Assembly: GCF_002078875.1 (NCBI RefSeq)
Contig: NC_034410.1
Span: 43,258,202 to 43,322,201 of the forward strand
DNA length: 64,000 nucleotides
Reading direction: 5' to 3'
Origin: Numida meleagris
Lineage: Eukaryota; Chordata; Aves; Galliformes; Numididae
Position numbers and translations under genes: made by a program. The notes below the pieces were generated by a model. That model did no database searches. It was not told the origin of the DNA and was given only the letters and a program-made list of their open reading frames with translations. Positions 29,201 through 42,500 of the stretch are shown one piece after another. Numbering within the stretch: the stretch's first letter is position 1; every line of letters begins with the position of its first letter.

Positions 29201-32200
29201 CAAGTAAGTAACCAGCCGGTTAATGTTTTGCAAAGCTGCAAGTTTTATTTTTGAAGGTGATATTGGAAGGCAGAAACAATCAAAAACAGCAAACCTCAAC
29301 AGAACATCTTCTCATCTCTCCTGCAGCGTTTTATTTTTATTTATTTTTAATTGGGATCTGAGTAAGTGTGGCTGAGATACCTTTAGTCTCACGGTCAAAG
29401 AAAGTCAAGCATAGATGAATTGCACCTCTAAAGGAAGTGCTGAAACAATTCTACTGTTTGTTTGGGGTTCTTCTTGGTAAAACTCTACCTCTTTCAGAGG
29501 AGGGAGGAGGGGAATAGTCCTATCCTGGTGTACCACTTGGATGTTACTAAAAACGAAAGAAACTGAGAAAAATGAACCTTATCTAGCCCACATAAAGAGC
29601 AGTTTTCAGGTGATTGAGCTTAACACAGCTGACACAGTCTGTTTCACCTTTTGTCCTGTCCAGTGACACTGTTGCATATGTGCAACTTTTTTCCAGTTTT
29701 ACTTGTGGTGCATATTCTACCTTGTGTACATACCACCACTCTGAACTGTCACATGCATTGCAGCGTTTTTGTCTTGAGGCTCTCTCCTGCTGTTCTGCAG
29801 AAGATAAGGCCTAGTATTTCTATGTATGTAGGCTGCTGTTCCAACTTGCGTGTTTGTGGCAGTGTAGTATAGCCCTGCAACTAATTGCCAACTCCCTGCA
29901 GCCATCTTGCTGTGACAATTGTACCCGGTGCCTTTGCTATTGCACTGCTGGGGAACCACAGGTACCTCTGCACCTTTAGAGGATCACACAGCTAAGCCAA
30001 GGAGTTCAGATTAGTGCGGCAATTAAGGGATAGCGAAGAGCTGTGAATTCTTAATGCTGACTGACACCACAGCACTACCAGAGAAGAAGGGAAGAAGAGA
30101 GCCATCGCAAAAACTGAAACACTGTAAAATAGCCAGAGCCCCCGAGTTAACACATTTTTCATGGGACTGCCGTCACGCAGGCAGCGTGCTCTGGGCTGGA
30201 GGTGCTGGGTGAGACCAGCACCCACCAAACTCTTACAGAGGAATTTGATTTTGCTACTTCTGTTTAGCTCCAATGTTTGCTAAAATGTTTTCTAAAACAG
30301 AGCTCTGTTTCCAAGGTAACAGCTACCTAACTTTATTACTAAAACTGCACTAATTCAGACAGGGATCTGAACAAACAGATTCATGTTAATTTCAAGCTCC
30401 ATTAAAAACACAAGGAAAAAAAAATCAATGTTTTCCAAATGGAAAAAGAGAACAAATCAATAAAGAAATTTTATTTTCAGCCTTTTAAGTGGGGCTTTGT
30501 AAATAGTTGAGGTGAAAAAAAGTAAAACTAAATGAGAGCAATCCACAGCATCCTTGTAAGCAGTACTGTAAACAGGAGAACAAAAAGATGTAGTGGCAAT
30601 GTAGGAATAATTACTAGGGCTGTAAAACCCTAATGACCTGAGACGTAGAGGTGCAGAAGTGGGGTGACCTGTCTCGAGCCCTGAGGTCTCCGAGCATCTT
30701 GTGCGGTGCCCCCTGGCTGTGACTGAACAGTGGTCACCACGAGCCTGAGAGAAGAGCAAAGGTGTGATCACACCATGTCCTGCATTACCCTGAGCACCGT
30801 GGGCGGCCGCAGCTGTGCCCAGGCTACTGCAGGGCTCTAACATTTGCACGCAACCAATGTGCAAACACTTCAGGGATCCTGGTTGTGTGGTTTGATTCCT
30901 AACATATGCCAAAACCCGGTCTGCCCCCATTTGCCCTGCTGCTATTCCCTTTGCCGACAGGAGGGCAGGTACACCAGCACGTGCTGTGGGCAGTGTGGCA
31001 GTCTGCTGTGTGGGCACAGGTGGTCCATCTCCTCACTGCTCTGATCCTCCATGCTGTCCTGCCCAGATGTACATTGGTGGGGGACACTGCGTTCTGAGTC
31101 TCCTAGTGCTGTTTCGAGGTTAAAAACACTATTCAGGGCAGCTGCTCAGAAGGCAGAAATGCCTGGGGAAGGCTGTTGTGAAATCAGGCCTTTCCATGGT
31201 AATTCAGCTGTGGGCTTTTCATGCTTCACATGATGTTTATCAGCTCCCCGAAGCCCTCTTGCCTTTCCTTTCCAGTGGAGGTTGTCTTGGTGGGTCTGTA
31301 GGTTTTGAAGCTGTTAGAAAATGATGTTCACAAGGAATAACAATGACTTTTCCTCTTCACTGGGCTATATCTTTTTCCAATTTGCCACTGCTAATGTAAA
31401 TATTCTCATTTCCAAAATCTGGATGGAGGAGAGAGAGGTAATATAGAGAGCTTTTTTTTTTTTTTTTTCTGATTTTTCTACAGGGGTGTGTTCCCATAGA
31501 CAAAATATTGTTTCCCTGTTTAAAAAAGAGAAAATAAGTGACCCTAGAAGCCTGAAGTGCAGATAGTGGCAGCCTCTGATAGAAGTCAGTTGTTCAAGAC
31601 CAAAGTTATTTCATGATTTTCAACAAGAGAATTTCTCCTATCTTTCTCTAAACCATTTGCTACTGACTACTGTCAGTCTCCTCAACAAATGAAATGTTAG
31701 GTAGGTGTGTGAGGGTAGATTTTACCTTTCTGGCTAGAAAACAGTTCCAGCTCTGGCCCTTGGGCAGAGCTCTGCCATGTGAACAACATGTGATTTAGCT
31801 GAACAGGACTTCCAAAAAACTGGGGTAGGGCACAGAATACCTAGCTGGTGCTTATACCTCAGGCATCTAGATTTGAGTCTTTGCCTTCTTGGTACCTGTA
31901 AGGAAAAGTCTGAGAATGAGCAGATGAAAGGAAAATCTCTAGTGCACGTATACTTGGCTATAGTAGAGCTAGAGACAAGTCTGTTGAACGCATGGTGAAA
32001 TGGCCTACCCTGTAACGGAACGGTGCAAATGACACAAAACAATTAACAGCATGGTGCTGTAGTTTATTTAATGTTATCCTCCTGAGGAGAACTAATGCTT
32101 GGAACCCCTTTTAGCACAACAAAAGATACAGCCAAATAAAACCTGAGTCTGGAGAAGGGGGCTGACGACAACACAAGTCTCTGGCGATGTTTGAGATGAT

Positions 32201-33846
32201 TTCTCCACTCATTAGTCATTTGGAGAGGCACATTCTATTACAACAGCCATGATACCCCTTTTCTTCCCCTCCTCTCCCCCTTCTCCATCCACCTCAACAT
32301 ATTACATTTTTTTGCCCCATATTCTAAATGGTATTTACTTTAAATCTTCTTTGATTCACTCGCTTCACCTTGGCTGGCAAACACAAGTAATGAAGTGAAG
32401 GCAATGTAGTTAAGTTGATATCTTAAATGCACACAAATCCCACATGCTGTGGCAACAACAAAATGAATAACAAACACACTGAATGAAAATCCTCTTAAGT
32501 TCCTTTTTTTTTTTTTTTCATTCTAGCCTTGCATACAACAGGAGGAACTTAAAAAATAATCCCATAATATTTCTGAACTAACGGCGTTAGCATGGGGTGC
32601 AGGATGGTCTTCTTACACTTCTCTGCATATCTCAGACAATCACAGCTGCTGCTAGTAAATTAATGGCTGCGAGGGGGTTGGGAGAGGCAGAAGGAGAAGA
32701 AGAAAGGGAAATGCAAAGCCTCGTAGGTGGCCTTGTCTCCGCCAAAACTAAATATTTTCATTGGAGCTTTTTCCATTCAACAATTGGCAGCTTTATCCAG
32801 AGGCCTTAAACAGACATAAAAATTCTTGCTGTTCTGCAACTGACTGCTAAAGGGACGCGATGCTGCCAGCTGATGTACATGAATGAATATCTATCTAATA
32901 ATAGAATTGTTTTCTCCTAAGGTACCTTTCTTTTTTTCTTTTCTTTTAAATTCTTGCCTGCTGGGTCTACCCGCTTCCCTTTGCCCTAGAAATTTAACCT
33001 TGGCACTTTCTTTATGCAAGATTTATGCTAGAAACGTTGGCTGGTATTTCATTGTCAGTCAGGGTGTGATTCTGCAGTGACATTTCCAGCAATATTTTTA
33101 TGGCAGCTGCAGTTATACCAACATCAAGCATGAAAACAAACATTTTTTTTTTTCCCCTGACAGAGTTCATTTACATCAGTGAACCAGACTAAAAGGTGCA
33201 CTACCCAAAGCACTTTTGGCTGGTATTACTTCCATTTGCCCTAGAGGGTTTCGCTGGGACGAGTATAGCTGGACTGCTAGCAGCTCAAATGTGTTTATGT
33301 GCATGGACGCAGGTCGAGTGTGCAGAGTGAATACTGAAAGAGAAAAAAAGATTTCTAATATGAAACCTATTATTCTGGTATTTGAGTGAAAATAGTACAA
33401 CAGAGTGCTGAAGTTTGGGGAAAAGTTAGCATGACATCCTGGTATGCTCAAATTCATTCTGGTGCTGTGATTCAGGCTGTCTGCTGGATGCTGCCTGAGG
33501 AGATTGCTGCCTTCTGCCTGCCCACCTCACCCCAGCCAGAGCTTCATGCTGTCAGAAGAAAACCATGTGACCTGGTTGGTCCCCAGCTGTCCCAGGTAGC
33601 ACACAGAAAGATTACTGTTAAGCTAGAAAGTGATTTGATAGCCAAAGTTAGTACTGTCATCAGTAAGGGCAATTGCCCATAAGGTTAAAGTCCTCAGTGC
33701 TAATAGCCAATGGCCAGTTGCTCTTTTTTTCACCCACCTCTTCTGCCTTTTTGTACAGGTCATGTGCTGCCCACTAAATCTGTGGTGCAGGGGCTTAGCA
33801 GGAAAGGAGCATAAGGAGATGGCAGGCAGGTGCTGTGGTGGTGGCT

Positions 33847-33872
33847 GGGAGGGATCCTGGGGAAGCGGGGGG
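33847..33872 (+). other. Putative G-quadruplex motif
   Basis: Four G-runs of three or more with loops of 1, 5 and 4 bases, in a G-rich stretch that continues to about 33,890. It meets the usual G3+N1-7 rule on the plus strand. Confidence 0.6.
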
Positions 33873-33935
33873 AGGACAGTGGGGATGGGGCATGCAGAGC
33901 CCCAGGGGACCAGGCAGTCCCTGAGCAAGGAGAGA

Positions 33936-33964
33936 ATGGGAACCTGTAACCAGCAGGTTCCCAT
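33936..33964. repeat. Perfect 11-bp inverted repeat
   Basis: ATGGGAACCTG and CAGGTTCCCAT flank a 7-base loop TAACCAG. This is a clear hairpin about 65 bp after the G-quadruplex motif. No transcript or miRNA precursor is known to me here. Confidence 0.8.
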
Positions 33965-34329
33965 AGTTACAAACCCATAATCTCAGCCTGTGGAGCAAGG
34001 TGGGAGCCCCTTTTTTACTTACTTCTTACACAGCTGTGTTCCCCCCTTCTTGGAACAGGCTTGGAAGTGGTGCTAGCAGTTCCAGACTGTCCAGCTGCAA
34101 TGCCTTTTCCACTGGAAACTTCAATTTCCTGGGAACAGCCTCCGTCTCCCTTTTCCCTCTCAAGCCCTGTAGTCTTTGCATTGCTGAATATTGATGTATT
34201 CTCATTTTGCAAGGTTCTCTGCCACTTGAATTTATTTGTCCTTCTATGTCATTTTCTCCTCAGCACTTGCTTTCAACCTTTCCAGAACCAGAGAGAGAGA
34301 AGGGTGGGGGGAGACAGATGTAAATGAAC

Positions 34330-34398
34330 CCACTAGTGTAAATCAGTATAGCTCCACTGACTACAATGGAGCTGCACTGAATTACTGTAGTTGAGAAC
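34330..34398 (+). repeat. Relic of an old amniote interspersed repeat
   Basis: The stretch from CTAGTGTAAATCAGTATAGC through the arms AGCTCCA/TGGAGCT to TTGAGAACCC matches a motif I recall as frequent in turtle, crocodile and bird genomes (TGTAAATCAG.GTAGCTCCA...TCAATGGAGCTAC...). I cannot name the family with confidence. Confidence 0.45.
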
Positions 34399-35119
34399 CC
34401 GCTTTGTAGTGTCTCCCTCTTCTGTGTGTTTTATATTGCCTGTTGTAGAAAAAAAGCAGGAAAACACTGCCAAATCTCCAGTTCTTTCTGTTTAGCTCTC
34501 TTAAGAGGTGCAGCTGTATGCTAATAGTCTACTTCACTAGCGGGAAATATGAAGGGCTGCAGCGTGTTTTCATAAGCCAGGAAGCAGGCTCTGATGCTGA
34601 TGTGCAATGAGAGAAACATACAGAGCACTTTTCCCCCTCTTCCCTTCCTTGCATCGATTTCACACTTTTGGTTCTGTTGACCTCCATGGAGTCCCTCCTA
34701 ATTTACCGTGCCATAAACAAAACCCGAGCGATACCCTCTGAAATATGCAGAAATGTTCTTGGCTTACATGACGTGTTCCGGAGATTTGCAAAGGCACCTC
34801 TCAACTTGGTGAGTTTCTTACCTTGTACACCTCCTATGCTTCTGCTCCTCTTACTGGTGTATTTTATCTGGATGCATAAGAGAGATGCAAACAGCAATGC
34901 AATCACATGGCCTGCTGCTTTGTAAGAACTGGACGGACTCTGTTTCTGCCCTATTTCCTATGAAACAAGCAGTTTAAAGTTGTGGTCATGGCTGGAGGAA
35001 AAGCCAAGCCCTTGACTGTGTCCACGCCCTGAGGAAATTTGGAGTTGTGTTCTGCTGACGAATTTCAGGCCATGAGCAGACTGGAAGCACTTCACTTCGC
35101 CCTGCGCCTTGGTGCATGT

Positions 35120-35420
35120 CCAAGGTGTGCCATTAATCAACCCAACGATATGGGCTGTTCTGTCTTATTGCTTAATTAAGACTCGTTGGCAATTTACTTG
35201 AGATTAATACCTATTTATATGGAGCTGAAGTTTCATCTATTTGGAGGATGAGTTATTGAACTGCATGATGTGAAGTAAATCAATAAAATATTACTGGAAA
35301 TGAGAATGATTCTGCCTCACCCTTCAATCCTTTCGCCAGCTCGCAGAGAAAACTCGCTTAAGGGAGGCGTTCGTGTTTACACTCGGCTTCCAATTTTCCA
35401 GCTAGATGTGATGTCTATTA
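35120..35420. promoter_or_regulatory. Candidate conserved non-coding element
   Basis: Contains GCTTAATTAAGACTCGTTGG, GAGATTAATACC and CATTAATCAACC. A CpG-retaining run around 35,330-35,390 (TTCGCCAGCTCGC, AACTCGC, GGCGTTCG, CTCGG) stands out in non-island DNA. No repeat or exon is recognised. Regulatory role inferred. Confidence 0.35.
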
Positions 35421-38400
35421 ATAACCCTGATCACCTTGCTCTCATTACCTGAATCATGTTGTAAAGCCAAGACCTCAGGGAGTGCTGCTAAAGAAGAGGT
35501 GCTTTTAATCAGTTACAGAGTAGTGGCCCTGTTAAAGTATGACCCAAAGCCCAGCTTGTCCAGGGGTGACTATGAAACCAGCACCCTCAGACAGGAGAGC
35601 TTTGTATCACCATATTCGGGAACACATTATTCCCGAAGAACGGCAGAGAGATCATGTCCAGAATATGCAGCATAATTGCAGGGTTTTGTTAAGCTAATGC
35701 AATTTGTTTACCACGTACAAATAACTTCCACTTATTGTCGTGTCTTAGTTCTGTTCCAGTGCTGAGGAAGGCTTTACCCTGTCCACACGGCCAGCATGTG
35801 ATGACTTTGGGCACAACACCCCTGTCACCAGCGGCACACTGCCAGGAACACTCCAGGTAGTTCCAAGTAGCAAAGCTGGCCTTTCTACCTTTTCTTATAT
35901 ATCTTCCCTTCCTCTCCTGAGCTTGGCCTTCTGGGATAGACCAGATATATGTCCTCTTGCCACAGAGACATACGGTTCTACCTTGGCAAGTGGATGGCTG
36001 CTTTCCACTTTGAGTATTCCTACTATTCACACAGCCCTATACCAAAGGAGAATCGCAGAGGCTCTCTCTGTTGCCCCATTTCTGTTGGAAAAAAAATGTT
36101 CACTTCTGATACCATTTGATTAACAACCTGCCACAGAAGAAGGCTTCCAAGAAACTGGAGCTTCATTTTCTTTCTAACAATCTTCCTTATCCTTGAAATA
36201 ATCTTTTCTGTCACGTTACCAGTGTCAGACTGCAGGGACGTGATGGGATATGACATGCATGGACTCTAGTGGCTGCTGTGGCAAGAGCTAGCAATGGGGG
36301 AAATGGTGATGTTGAGTGAGGGATGGACTTCAATTCAGAGGTGTTCAGTGAGCTGGCAGGGTTCATTGCTAACTTGGAGCTTCAGTTGCTTTGAAAAAAA
36401 CAAAATCCCCTTTGGCAAAATAAGAGGGCTTTTCTTTTACTTGTATGCAGCTCAAAAGTGTCTTTTGCTTAGACCCTGAAGAAAGGACAACCTTCACCTC
36501 TGTTACCAGCTTCTCACCCTGTCCCTCTTTCCTTCACTGCTTCTTTTAGCTTCACTGTTTTCACTAAAAAGCCTCCTAAAGGGTTTGCACAATTAAACAA
36601 CGAGAAGCTCTCTCCACAGCAGGTGCTGTTTAGAGCAAGGGTTAATCTGCTCTTCTGGCCTCAGATGAACCCAGTTTCAGAGCACCCTGGTGCCCCAGCT
36701 GTCCTTGTCCACCCTACTAAACATTGCCCTGTTTCGGATCTGCCAGCATAGCCGTAGGTTGGAGGTGCTCCCTAACCCAATTCTGTCACAGTAATCTGGG
36801 TCAGCCTCAACACTTCGCACAGTACGTTTATTTTTGTAGCTCTCATCACTTCAACAGTTGGGTTAAAGAACCCCTTCATGTGCAATTATGCTGACAAAAT
36901 TGAGAGGGAAGGAAGTGCCAGAGGGGAGCTAAGTGGAGTGCCATAGGTGTGCTAGTGGCCGGGCAGCAGGCTGACCATTCCCCAGAGCACACGGCCAACA
37001 AACATGGGAACAGACCCAGTCACATTTTTTGTCATCTTCTAGCAACAGTTAAGTGGAAAGTATGCAGGTTCAGAATTTAATTTCTACATTCATTATGTAC
37101 TGAACTGTTTCCACCTTGGCATGGCCCTTCTTTTTCTCTAGTTGAAGTTAGTGATTTGGGACTCAGCCTTGGAATGACACTTGTAGAGGGTGATACCTGA
37201 TATTGAGCTACAAAAGCTGTCCCAAAGGTCCTTATGTTTTCTCAGGTATGCCTTCAAGTTGGCTAAAATGTGCATGGGTGTCAAACTAATGCAACAGCTG
37301 ATGAGCTCAACCTCTGCTGATACAGCCCAGCATCAGATGGATTTGCTGAGAAATGCCATTAGTGCTGAATGCTAGGATTTTTGGCTTAATCTCAAATAGG
37401 AACAAGCTCCAAAGTTTGGAGCCAAACTTCTAGAAGTTTAGCAGAGGAGTAGGTAGGAGCTGTTCATATCACAGGTTTTGGTCCATTTCCTCTCTTGATA
37501 TTTAACTGTTGGCAAAAGGCAATAGAGAGGCGCAGAAGAGACTGTAAATCATCTGGACACTTTGTTTTGTTCTTAGCTAAGTTTGATATTTTCCTAGCTG
37601 CTCTTTTTCTAACCCTTCCCTCCTCTGCTTGTATGTTAGAGCTGTTTCTCTACAAAAGAAGCAAGCTACAAAATCTTTAGACATTTGCCCCTGGAAGAGA
37701 AGTGTGCTGTAAGTAATACACAAGAGTAAGAGCCTCAGGAGAATCTGAATCCAAGAAGATGTCACTATAAACTTAAAACTGAATATGATACCTCTAATGC
37801 TTCTGAGAACAAGCCATCCCGTCTAGTACTAGACTCTTCAATACCATCTGCTCATTGAAGACTTGGCAAGTCAAGGAAATTGTCCTTTGCCCTGTGAGAA
37901 ACTGGCACACAGGAGAGCATAGGTTGCCAGCTTACTGTCGAACTGCTGTGACTCTGAAGTCACCAACCATTTTACACACAGTTGGAAGCAGCTTTTACCT
38001 GGCTTCCACCTCCTCAGGCTTTTCGACCTCTCTCTTCAGCCTCTATCCTTTATTAAACATAATGAAAATGTCACGACAGTTCTTAGACCCACTCACTGGG
38101 CACATTCACCTCCCAGGTGAAAACAGGTCTGTGATTGTCGGTGGGATGTGTGCTTATTGAACCATCTTCATAGATACCCGTGGTCAGCTTTCCGGTTCAG
38201 CCTTAACTAAGTCCACACAGTGGTGGAAGTGAAACAGACGGTGTAAATAAATAGATGCTTTGTGCATGTGGTTAGGTCACTTAAGCTGTATTTTACAGCT
38301 AAGGAAGAGAGCTAGGAGCTGACTGCAGTGAGAAGTCCGTCTGCTTGCCCCAGGGTACCCTTCCAATTCCAGAGCAAGAATTGGCAAGAGGACATTGCCA

Positions 38401-39329
38401 GAATAGCTGTATGAGTTCACATTCACTCTTTGATTTATGGCAGTATAATTTTCCTTTAGAGACAAGCTTTTCAATATTAAAGTGAATTTATTCCTAGAAT
38501 TATGTCTGTATTTAATACGCACACATGCACATATTTATACCCTATGAGGTGATCATATATCCACGTGATAATCTGCCAAAGCAGGTGCTAAATTGCACTT
38601 AATCTGGCTTTCACCTTTGATCACCTCAGTTGTTGGCCTTGGTTACTTAAGAAGCCTTTGCCTTGAGAACAGTTTCTTGGTTGCAAATTCCCCCGGGAGT
38701 GCATACCTGGAAATCTTGACTCTAATTAGAACAAATTTATCTATCTGTGTATGAGAACATATATCTGAGATGTCGTACCTCAGCCAATTTTCTTTAAGCT
38801 TCTCCACACTGACCAATAGCAAAAATTTCCTTTTCAGTATTCAATATTAAATTTCAAAACAAACTCCTGCTTCCACTCAGAAATCAACCACCCAATCAAT
38901 CAATTAGCCTGCTGGCTGTTTTTGCTAAATGGACAATATTCAGTACTCTGAACAGTTGACAGTTGTAAGAAACAAATACCAATACCAATATCTATCATTA
39001 GGAATCTTTGGAAGGAAGGCTTTCTGCTACTGGGAGGCTGAGAAATCCTCCTTTCCAGAGGAATACAGCAGAGGTTTCTAACAGTGGAAATAGAAGATTT
39101 TGGAATCACAACACCGTTTGGCAGAATTACTGTTTTAGGGACTTGCTGAGATGCTTCTAAATGCACCATTTATACTTGTTTTCCCTCTCATGTCTCTGCT
39201 AAAGTAAACTAGTGGTATAGGTAGAGATATTAAGAATGTAGACTTTAATAAAGTCTCCAAGTTACAGTATGTGTCTGTAAATCCTTTGGCATAAGCAAAA
39301 GGCACTGGTGTGGCACAGGAAAAATCCAA
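35421..39329. other. Intergenic, no gene recognised
   Basis: Unique sequence with short open frames on both strands. No repeats of recognisable family and no exon supported. Confidence 0.6.
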
Positions 39330-39525
39330 GTGTCAGTCATGCCAGGGTGGCTAATAGAACTCACCTGTGGGCTCATTAATCACGAGTGGAGCAGGCATCC
39401 CAAATTCATGTCAATAACAGCTTTATGCTACCCCAGCAAATAAATCTACAGTTATCCTCAAGTATAGTGAGAAACCCTGGCCCTTCACTGATGTAAAGCA
39501 ATAGAGCTCTGCTGAGGGCTGTCAA
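39330..39525. promoter_or_regulatory. Candidate conserved non-coding element with an old repeat trace
   Basis: GTGGGCTCATTAATCACGAG and nearby sequence look like a constrained AT-rich element. The right part (about 39,465-39,520: AACCCTGGCCCTTCACTGAT, GTAAAGCAATAGAGCTCTGC) resembles the same old amniote repeat as at 34.33 kb. Both statements are from pattern recognition only. Confidence 0.25.
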
Positions 39526-42500
39526 GAGACGCCTATTTTTGTTAATTGTCTGACCCACATTTCCTATTCATTATTACCCTGTTATTTTTTGGGCAGTCAG
39601 CAGAGTTCTTCTTGCTGCTCTGAGCAAAGTGTTTGCTTTGTAATCTCACCTGGCTGGGTATGTCTCCAAATGCTCATGGGGAATCCTGTAAAAAAATGCA
39701 GCCCCTGCCCCAGCGGTAGGAAAAAGAAATAAGATTTTTTCTTTTTCCTCAAATGAAACCTATACTGTCTCCGGGTACTGGAGATCCCTAAATAAGGTAC
39801 TCACACAAGTAATCCTAATAAGCACCTATACCACTTGAGTGGTTAGATTGCAAAAGGGTGGTAATTAAAAGAGAAAATATTCAGAAAAATAGGCCTAGGC
39901 TTCTTTAAAAGGCCTTTTTTTTCTCCTTCATCTTATGTGTTTGGAAGATTGTGTCACCATCCTTATCTCCACACCTCCATAGCAGTATGAATTTGGGATG
40001 AGGAAGAAACATTGGTGTTAGCCTGCTCATCAGAGAGTGTTTCTGGTTAGGAGCCCTCCCATCTGCCACTCAAGACCTGTGTGTTACACTTGAAAAGCAG
40101 CCTGAGATGCAATGGCATGGCTGAGGTTTCCTTCTAATGCTTCCAGCAAGGCCAAATGTGCCCTCACCTCCTCCTCTCTGTGCCATGGGGTAGGAGCCGG
40201 GTGAAAAGAAGACAGCACCAAGAACCCTGATTCTCCTCCCCCTGGAAAAGAAGGGCAGCAAACTGGTGTTCCAATTTTCCTCCCAAATCCCAGCATGGTT
40301 TGAGGTTGTCAAGTATCTGGTTCATGATGTTTGAATGCCTGTGGTTGGAAAGGTCAGATGTTTTCTGCCTTTCATATGGATGAGTGCAGACTGCAGAGAG
40401 GAACGATCCGGCCCAAAAGAGTTTGATAAGTGTTTAGTCAGGAGGCAATCTTCCCTGTTTCCAGGGCAGAGACAGAGATACGATTTCCAGTGTGTGGTAG
40501 TGTGTGAGCCCAGGCTGGGCAGGCTGGCACTCTACAATGGTAAGGGACAGGCCTGCCAGTGAGCCTGCATCCCAGGATGTGCCAGCAAGATGCCTGCTGG
40601 AGCAGTCACACATGCACAGATGTGATTTGAAGGAGATGACATTTCGTTTTATGTGTGCACACCTCTGTCTGCAAGTAGAAGCCAAGCAATAAAAAAAATG
40701 TAAGAAAAAAAGGAAAGCAGAAAGTGTCGTGAGGTTTCTGGTTGGTCTGATCCTGCACTGAATTTAAAATAATGGTGAAATGTTCATTATTTCTGTGCAA
40801 TAATAGATACTCTTACTCTTGGATGTTCCTGAAAACAGACTGGCCCCAGCTCTGCCAGGATAGCATCCCTGCAAGTGTTGCTGGTAGACACCATTTCTCC
40901 ACTAGTACAGGAGCTGTTATAGTTCCTGTGGAGCTTCATTGAGTTCTCTGGAGCCAGGCTAACTCCTACTGAGTGTTTCATACCGTTCATATAACTTGAA
41001 GATCTAAGGCTTAATTTCTAATGAAAGGCAGCATATTTTTCTTCCAGCTCTGATGGTTTGTGCATCTCTGTTAGATGGCTTTGACACAAGGAAATTCACT
41101 AACACTCAGTTTCCTTGAAACAGAGGAATGCTGAACTCTCAGCCTTTCACCCCAAAACAGCCTCACACTGTTGCTTGCAGCCAGGATAGTGATGGGAGGT
41201 GGCAGTGGGGGTGATGGACATCAGAACGGAGGCAGTAAATCCTGAGTTTGTCCCTCACCTCTGCGTTCCCCCAGGCTTGCACACCTTGCCGACAGATATC
41301 TTTGAAGAAGGAGCCAAACCTCATCAGTTTTCTAGGTTGTTTTTCAGGTTCCTCTTTTTCAGGCTATACTCTGACTTATCACTGAGGCCAATTGCTGGTG
41401 CTGGTCCCGAGGTGGAGGAACAGCCACTTAACTGGGCCCTATCAGCCATCGGGTGCAGGCTAAAAATCCGTGGTGAAGGTCAGCGTGTGGTCACCAGCAC
41501 TTCCCAGGTAGAGGGCTGACACAGTAGTAATTGGCAGATCTCATCACGCCGGTCAAAGGGAGCTCTCCTTCACGACAATTATTGCCTGGGGGGAAAGGGA
41601 AGAAACCTGGAGGCAGGGAATTAGAGTAAGCGCTGATGAGTTGGCAGATGCTGCTGGATCAATGGCCATGTCGTGGCAGGGAGAGTAGCAACAGCCCTCT
41701 CGGAGCCATCAGTCACTGTTGTCTTGGGTAAACGCCAGCAAGAGGAGCAAGAGGAGAAACAGCAGAGGGGTCATGGGCCTGCTGGGCCACGGTTAATTAC
41801 TTCAGGTCACATGAGAGGGAGACCTGCCCACTGTGACAGATCAGTCCCACTTGGAGAACTGCACACACTGGGGATAGCAGTTGGGACACACAGCCCCTTT
41901 TATCCAGAAAAAAAACCACCAGAATCTCAAAGCACTGCAACAGCCAGCTGATGGGCGGCCACGTATTGTGCATACCCGTGAGGTCCCGTGCCCTGCCACC
42001 CCCACCAGGCTGAAGTGGTGAGGGGCATGTGTGTGACAGTGGCCACCAAGGCCCTGTACAACATGGCATCATCAGGGCACCTGCCTCGCCACATGGCATG
42101 GGTTGTGTGCTGCTATTGCTGTGAGAAGACCATGCCATCCCTCCCTGTTCTTCCTTCCTTGAAGTCATTGTCTGGGCCCATGGCAGCATGGGGCCATTGC
42201 CTGCACTGGGAACCATGCTGGCACTTGGGTTGCAAGGCCTGGTTGTTGGCTGTGCGAAGTCACCTAGCCCCTGAACTCAGCACAAGTTCAGAGGGACATG
42301 GAAATCGTGCATAATGAAAATACATCCTGCCCTGCTCTGACGTAGCTTTCAGAACACTAGTTTCCCCAGTGGAAACACCATTTTGTGTTTCTAGTGGGCT
42401 CTGAGGGCGTGTGGCTCTCCTTACTTTCTCCTCAGTGATGTCCTGGTTTGAGGTCTGTGCCTGCCTCTGCACTGCTCCTCCAGCAGAGCTGACTGCTCGT

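Larger units (their letters stand above)
29201..35119. other. Intergenic, no gene recognised
   Basis: The longest open frame of the window (186 codons, minus strand, 30,457-31,017) lies here. Its composition is not protein-like and no family is recognisable. Poly-T tracts lie at about 31,451-31,469 and 32,504-32,518. A G-rich segment and a hairpin at 33.85-33.96 kb and an old repeat relic at 34.33-34.40 kb are described separately. Confidence 0.6.
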
